A DNA stretch of 64,000 bases from Meandrina meandrites (Eukaryota; Cnidaria; Anthozoa; Scleractinia; Meandrinidae), in contig OY855916.1 in assembly GCA_963693305.1 (NCBI GenBank), forward strand, positions 5,687,501 to 5,751,500. The letters are read 5' to 3'. The translations under genes and the position numbers were made by a program. The notes beneath the pieces were generated by a model. That model did no database searches. It saw nothing but the letters and a program-made list of their open reading frames with translations, and was not told the origin of the DNA. Shown in pieces: positions 59,477 through 64,000 of the stretch (positions are counted from its first letter, which is position 1; each line of letters starts with the position of its first letter).

Positions 59477-60387
59477 CTTTTTTTTAGGCTATTAAAACTT
59501 GAATAATGGAGGGATGGCATTCATAGAAATTTTACAAATTTTTCACGCAAACTTTGGTCAGTACCCAAATTCCAGTGAATACCCAGACCACCATTCGGTC
59601 TTGTCTATTATTCTTCTGAAAAGACCCACTGAAATAGCGATAATGTGGAGGATGACTCAATTTTGATTGCGAGTTAATTCAAACTTTCACGTTATTTTCA
59701 CTATTTTCTTAAAAACTTGTAGCGAAAGAAAAAGCATGGTTTGAAAAAGTACATGAGCTCAATCCGTATCACTGAGTTTATTCTCTTTATCACTTTCTTC
59801 ATTAGCATTCAATGGATTTAGCAAATCATTTCGCTCAACCTATTCGCTCAGAATCGCAACATGGCGTCTTAAGTAGCCAAACAGATTCCGAAGAATCTCC
59901 TTGATCTCACTGCAGATGCCAAAGTGTAAAACAGCAATGTAACGGTTTGCTTGAATTTGTTGTTTTGGCCATTTTTCTTTCTTGAAGAACCATTTTGTGT
60001 TTTTGCGTTTTTAACGCCATTTAAGAATACTGTTTTACCTATAGAAGAAAACACAAAAGTCAACACTGTTAGTTTCTTTTTAAAAAATTTATTTTTCACA
60101 CGAATATCGTTCTCAGATACGGAACCTTTGGTCTGTATCACAAAATTGCGAAAATAAAATGGCTCCCAACTTGATTTCTAAAATTATTGTCAAATCGCAA
60201 AAACCGAGTCGCCAAATATTGCCCCTCCAATTAAGTTGACATAAAAAAAAATTACGTAATAAGTAAATCAGAAATCATTTGGGAGCTTGATGATTACACC
60301 GGAGTGAGATAATTTTCAAAGTACGATCTCTGTGACATTTTCAGAAAAGAGAAGAATGTCTTCATATCCTTTCAATATCCTCGGGTA

Positions 60388-60903
60388 GTTGTTTATTCCC
60401 AGTTTATTTTTGATGTCTTGTAGTGTATCAAATAGTCTTGTCAATATTCGCAAGAAGAACCTGATCTTTCCGTTTTTCTCCTTTGCTTGATATTCAGAAC
60501 CAAACTAAATTGATTCTGAAAATAATTCAAACATGTTTCGTTCGCGCGGGATATACTTCAGGGTTTGCAGCTGTTAAATAATGGAAGTTAATTTATAAGA
60601 GAAAAGAACAGTTTACGCCGTTCACTTGAGGGATTTAAACTACTGTGAATATTTTTATAAAGACAAAAGAGAAACAGTTTTCTTTCTCACCAAACACGGC
60701 ACGCGTGCAACCACACTTGTGTAAGTTTTCGCCGATTCGCCATTTTGCGTTCTGACTTCATTTGTTTTTCGAGACTATCAAAACTTGAATAATGGAGCGA
60801 TTGCATTTCCATGAATAATTGAAGTTGCCTTACTTTCCGGCGCAAATAACAAAGCATTTAACTGAATTACTATTACTGTTCTGAAAACACAATGAAATAC
60901 AAC
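60388..60903. repeat. duplicated noncoding block, copy 2
   Basis: Direct repeat of 58965-59476 lying 1.42 kb further on. It ends about 145 bp before the first ATG of the GPCR pseudogene, so it probably contains that gene's original promoter and 5'UTR. Confidence 0.85.
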
Positions 60904-61046
60904 TGAAACAGCGAATAGCGAAAACGATTAATGAAAGATAAACACAAACAGACTGGAAAATACCAGGTGAAAAAGATTCTTCAACAAGAGACGCACATTG
61001 TGAGAAGTCAGATTTATGCAAACTGAGGGCAGAAAGGTTCACTGAT

Positions 61047-62510
61047 TTGAACAGTTCAGCGAGAGAGAACAGCCGAAAAGGAGAAGCGATGAACGGAAGC
61101 CAGCCAAGCCACGAGATGATACCGCCCGAATGCGGAGGTTTACTGGGAGGATTGCTGCCGCCCTCTGCCACTGAAGCTAAAGCCGTTGTTATCTTCCTCG
61201 CAGTGATCAGCATCGTCACCTTTCCTTTCACCGTTGCCTTGAACGCGTTGGTAATAATAGTTGTGAAAATGAAATCCCGTCTCAGAGCCAATAAGTCTAA
61301 CATACTACTCGCGTGTTTGGCCACGACCGATTTAATGGTGGGTGTGATTGTCCAACCCATGTTCGCGCGACAACGACTGGATCGTGTGCATTGCAAAATG
61401 TCACACCAATTTTTACGAATTCTCTGTGTGTTACTTCCCTTATCCACCTGGTCTTAATAAGTGGGGAAAGATATCTAGCCATGAAGCACACTTTCGCGTA
61501 CAGTACTGGACTTGTCACGGAAGCTCGTTTACTAATCTGTTCTGCTCTAGCGTGGTTATTTTCCTTTATTTTGCACATTCCTTTATTCATTGACAACACC
61601 GTATATTTTGTCATCAATAACTCAATTATTGTCCTGTCTCTTGCTATAATCATTTTCTGCCAAATCATGGTCTACCGTGAGGTTCGTCGACACGAAAAGG
61701 AACTCTCAACTCAGCAAGTTACAGAACAGGCACGGCAACACTTTTTGAAAGACAAAAAGGCCTTTAAATTGACAGCTATCATCGTTTCAGCAGGGCCCGC
61801 GCAGCAAGATTTTGACTGGGAGGGCTTAAACATGAGCCAGCTTTTTTTTTTTCTTTGGGGGGGCGTCCAGTGGCATGCTGCCCATGGAAATTTGGGTTTC
61901 AGTTACTCTCAGATATCGGAAGGTGGATCTAGGGTATAGATACAAACATTCAGCGTTTAAGTTCTTATTATCTTATTATTTTATTAAGTTCTTATTATTT
62001 TTTCCTTTTATTGCGAAAAAGTGGGGGGGCTAAAGCCCCCCCCAGCCCCTCCCTCTGCGCGGGCCCTGTTCAGTTCTATTTCTTTGCTATTTACCTATTT
62101 TCGTTTTTAGAGTTGTTCTGATAAGCTATCGAAGTAATATGTCTGTAATAATACTGTATGCTTGTGGCAGTGTAGCCGAATGGGTGCTAATATTCAACTC
62201 CTTCATAAATCCACTAATTTACTCTGTCAGAATGAGACAGTTTCGCGTAGCGTATATTGAGTTAACTTGTAGAACTGCAAACGTCGCTGAAGCCGAAGAA
62301 ATTGAGATGCGAGTGTTTGGATCACCCAACGCTGTGGTCAGACTTCAAGCAGGGCAAGAACACGAAGGAGATCAACAAAACGCGGAGCAGGCAAATGTGT
62401 ACAACACAAACAATAATAACGAGATTTTGCCTCAGCACGAAAATCACATCGAACAGCTGAACTGGAACTTCGCAATCGCAAAATCTGTACAGCGTCGCCA
62501 TAGTATATAA
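61047..62510 (+). pseudogene. intronless rhodopsin-like (class A) GPCR, broken
   Basis: The three frame blocks together show a complete class A receptor layout. The first block has an N-terminus with N-glycosylation sites, TM1 (NALVIIVVKM), TM2 (LACLATTDLMVGVIVQPMF) and the start of TM3 with its cysteine (VHCK). The second has the rest of TM3 ending in ERY (a DRY variant), TM4, TM5 and the TM6 start (KLTAIIVS). The third has TM7 with NPLIY (NPxxY) and a C-terminal tail. Two lesions separate them: a one-base-type frameshift around the T5 run at 61412-61416 to about 61440, and a 278-bp transposon at 61791-62068 in TM6. Frame continues correctly if the transposon and one target copy are ignored. 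ATG at 61047 or 61089 could start the protein. The ligand class is not determinable; amine- or peptide-type receptors of cnidarians look similar. Confidence 0.87.
61791..62068. mobile_element. 278-bp DNA transposon with perfect 14-bp TIRs, inserted in the GPCR
   Basis: CAGGGCCCGCGCAG at the left end is the exact inverse of CTGCGCGGGCCCTG at the right end. TTCAG stands directly on both sides (61786-61790 and 62069-62073) as a 5-bp target duplication. The interior has G and C runs that pair with each other and no coding capacity. Confidence 0.93.
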
Positions 62511-64000
62511 TCTTACTAATCATTGAATATAACATTTTCGCCCTGGTGTTATTAAAATTACTTTGCGTTTCCAAGGTTAATGTCAAATCAATGTAACTGA
62601 TAATGCCATTTATTTATATTTCATTCAAATATTCCGAAGGAAAAATGGGGACATCCTACTTTGTTTTTTGTGCAATCGTGCGTAAGGTTTTTTGAGCACG
62701 TTTCTCGGGAAAAAATTCCCAGAGGAAGTCTCTTTTTTTAAGTTGCAGAGATAAATGCAGTTGAAGATTAGAGAAGTTTAAATACCTGCACTAAAATACC
62801 AAGGTTACTTGGTATATTTAATTTTTCGACAACTTTAGCCAGACCTAATTTTTACATGCTATGTCGATGTTAGTCTTGTTTTCGCTGGGGCATAACCACA
62901 AGCGTAAGCATAAAGACAAAGATAGAACAAGCACGCCCTTGTTTCATGTGCTGTCCTCACTAGAGTTGGATAAACTCTGCTCGAAAATCGGTCTTTTGTC
63001 TTTTCTGTTTAAACTTGTGCACAGTTTTAAGATGCACAGCCTTCAAATTTGATACACCCCCGTTAAATGATTGATTTTTCCTTTCACTCATCTCGAAATT
63101 AAGTGACTCCCCCGAACCCCCCCCCCCCCCCCCCCGGCCGAACGCCCCCTCCTCCCCGCCTCCCCAGGCGATAAATAATGACCGGTCCCTTACTAGACCA
63201 CTTCAACTAAAGAACAAGCATTCAGGTGGTCAGCGGCATAAAATCTGTGACCCGTGACTTCCGTGTGTCAAGAACACGAAGGGCTTTTTTCAATTTGGGG
63301 CCATTTTTCAACAGAATCCGTAATTCTTTCAGTACATGTACAGTAGCACAACTTCGGCAGCCACTGCTCTCTAGCATTTTGTAATTGCCGATTCAACGCT
63401 TTCCAGTTGGCATTCCAGCATCAAAGGATGTGTCACGCAAACGACCTCCAGAGGACTTCAAAATCTTCAATGGCAGGTAAACTTAAACAATTTCGGTTTT
63501 CCGTGCATTCATTTATCTTCTGGAGTTTTCTTATTAACCTCTCTTATATTTAGGATGGTTGGCGGCCGCGTGTGCTGCAGAAGTCTAAAGCGTGGCAGTT
63601 GTGATGACTTTGAAAAATTGTAAGTAATTTGCATATTGAAGAAATTACAGAAATTTTAACGAGTTTTACACAGTGACCGGCTCGCGCGAACCACAAATGT
63701 TTTTGTCGAAGTTTTTCTTTCACGTGTTTGATACAGGGGATTTAGAACCTGAGCCCTGATGCCGCCACTTTTTAGAAATAATTTTCGAAAAGTCAGTCCC
63801 ATCGCTATTGTAGGTTTAGCGCAGTACAGTCCAATAATTTTGTCACGTACGACATCTGCCAATTAGACCAGCCAAGTGTTGAACGTGAGCTCTTTGGTAA
63901 GTTACAAGTTAGGTCGCGAACATCCGAAGAGCGCAAAGTATAAATTCGAATAAATTAACGCAGCTGTGTTGGATAAATCTGAGCACGGATGTGGCAGGTT
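62511..64000. other. 3' flank; weak exon candidates at the window edge
   Basis: 62511-63110 is AT-rich with nothing recognised; a C-run occupies about 63118-63136. On the plus strand a stretch ending at about 63477 reads ASKDVSRKRPPEDFKIFNGR up to a GTAAAC donor. After a TTTAG acceptor, 63554-63619 continues in compatible phase (MVGGRVCCRSLKRGSCDDFE). This may be the start of a gene running off the window, but no domain is recognisable. Confidence 0.25.

Overview
The window is animal nuclear DNA: AT-rich, split genes with GT-AG introns, and a dense load of short transposons, tRNA-derived SINEs, LINE tails and microsatellites. The gene families (a cnidarian-style single-Ig receptor family, a long DUF4470-type protein, an intronless class A GPCR) and the repeat style suggest an anthozoan cnidarian, probably a stony coral. 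The species is inferred, not proven. All multi-exon models below were built by hand from splice sites and codon phase, and each one keeps a continuous reading frame.

Left part (1-16.4 kb): a 5'-truncated LINE with a poly(A) tail lies just upstream of WDR18 (plus strand, 10 coding exons, 2700-10478), a WD40 protein of pre-60S ribosome assembly. A small two-exon gene follows (11774-13311), whose likely N-terminus carries an acylation signal. Next is an intronless eight-helix membrane protein on the minus strand (15448-16410) that looks like a doubled four-helix unit.

Centre (16.8-40 kb): this is the most interesting region. Three paralogous type I membrane receptors lie together: A (plus, 16831-21622), B (minus, 25564-28895) and C (plus, 36192-39995). 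Each has a signal-peptide exon, one Ig-domain exon and one exon for membrane segment plus tail, and both introns of each gene are phase 1. The Ig domain carries a conserved extra cysteine, and the membrane segment is almost invariant, while the tails are completely different: eight 33-residue repeats in A, about 65 residues in B, and spaced aromatic repeats in C. An additional free signal-peptide exon lies at 33463. The arrangement recalls clustered, diversifying cell-surface recognition genes (the Alr genes of Hydractinia are an analogy only). Private tandem repeats fill the gaps between the receptors.

Right part (40-64 kb): an 866-bp foldback element with 223-bp arms and a 7-bp target duplication follows gene C. 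A 14-exon minus-strand gene (43390-55950, 1137 aa) encodes a DUF4470-type protein and holds many transposons in its introns. A duplicated noncoding block precedes an intronless GPCR (61047-62510) broken by one frameshift and by a 278-bp transposon with perfect 14-bp terminal inverted repeats. The last 1.5 kb shows only weak exon candidates.
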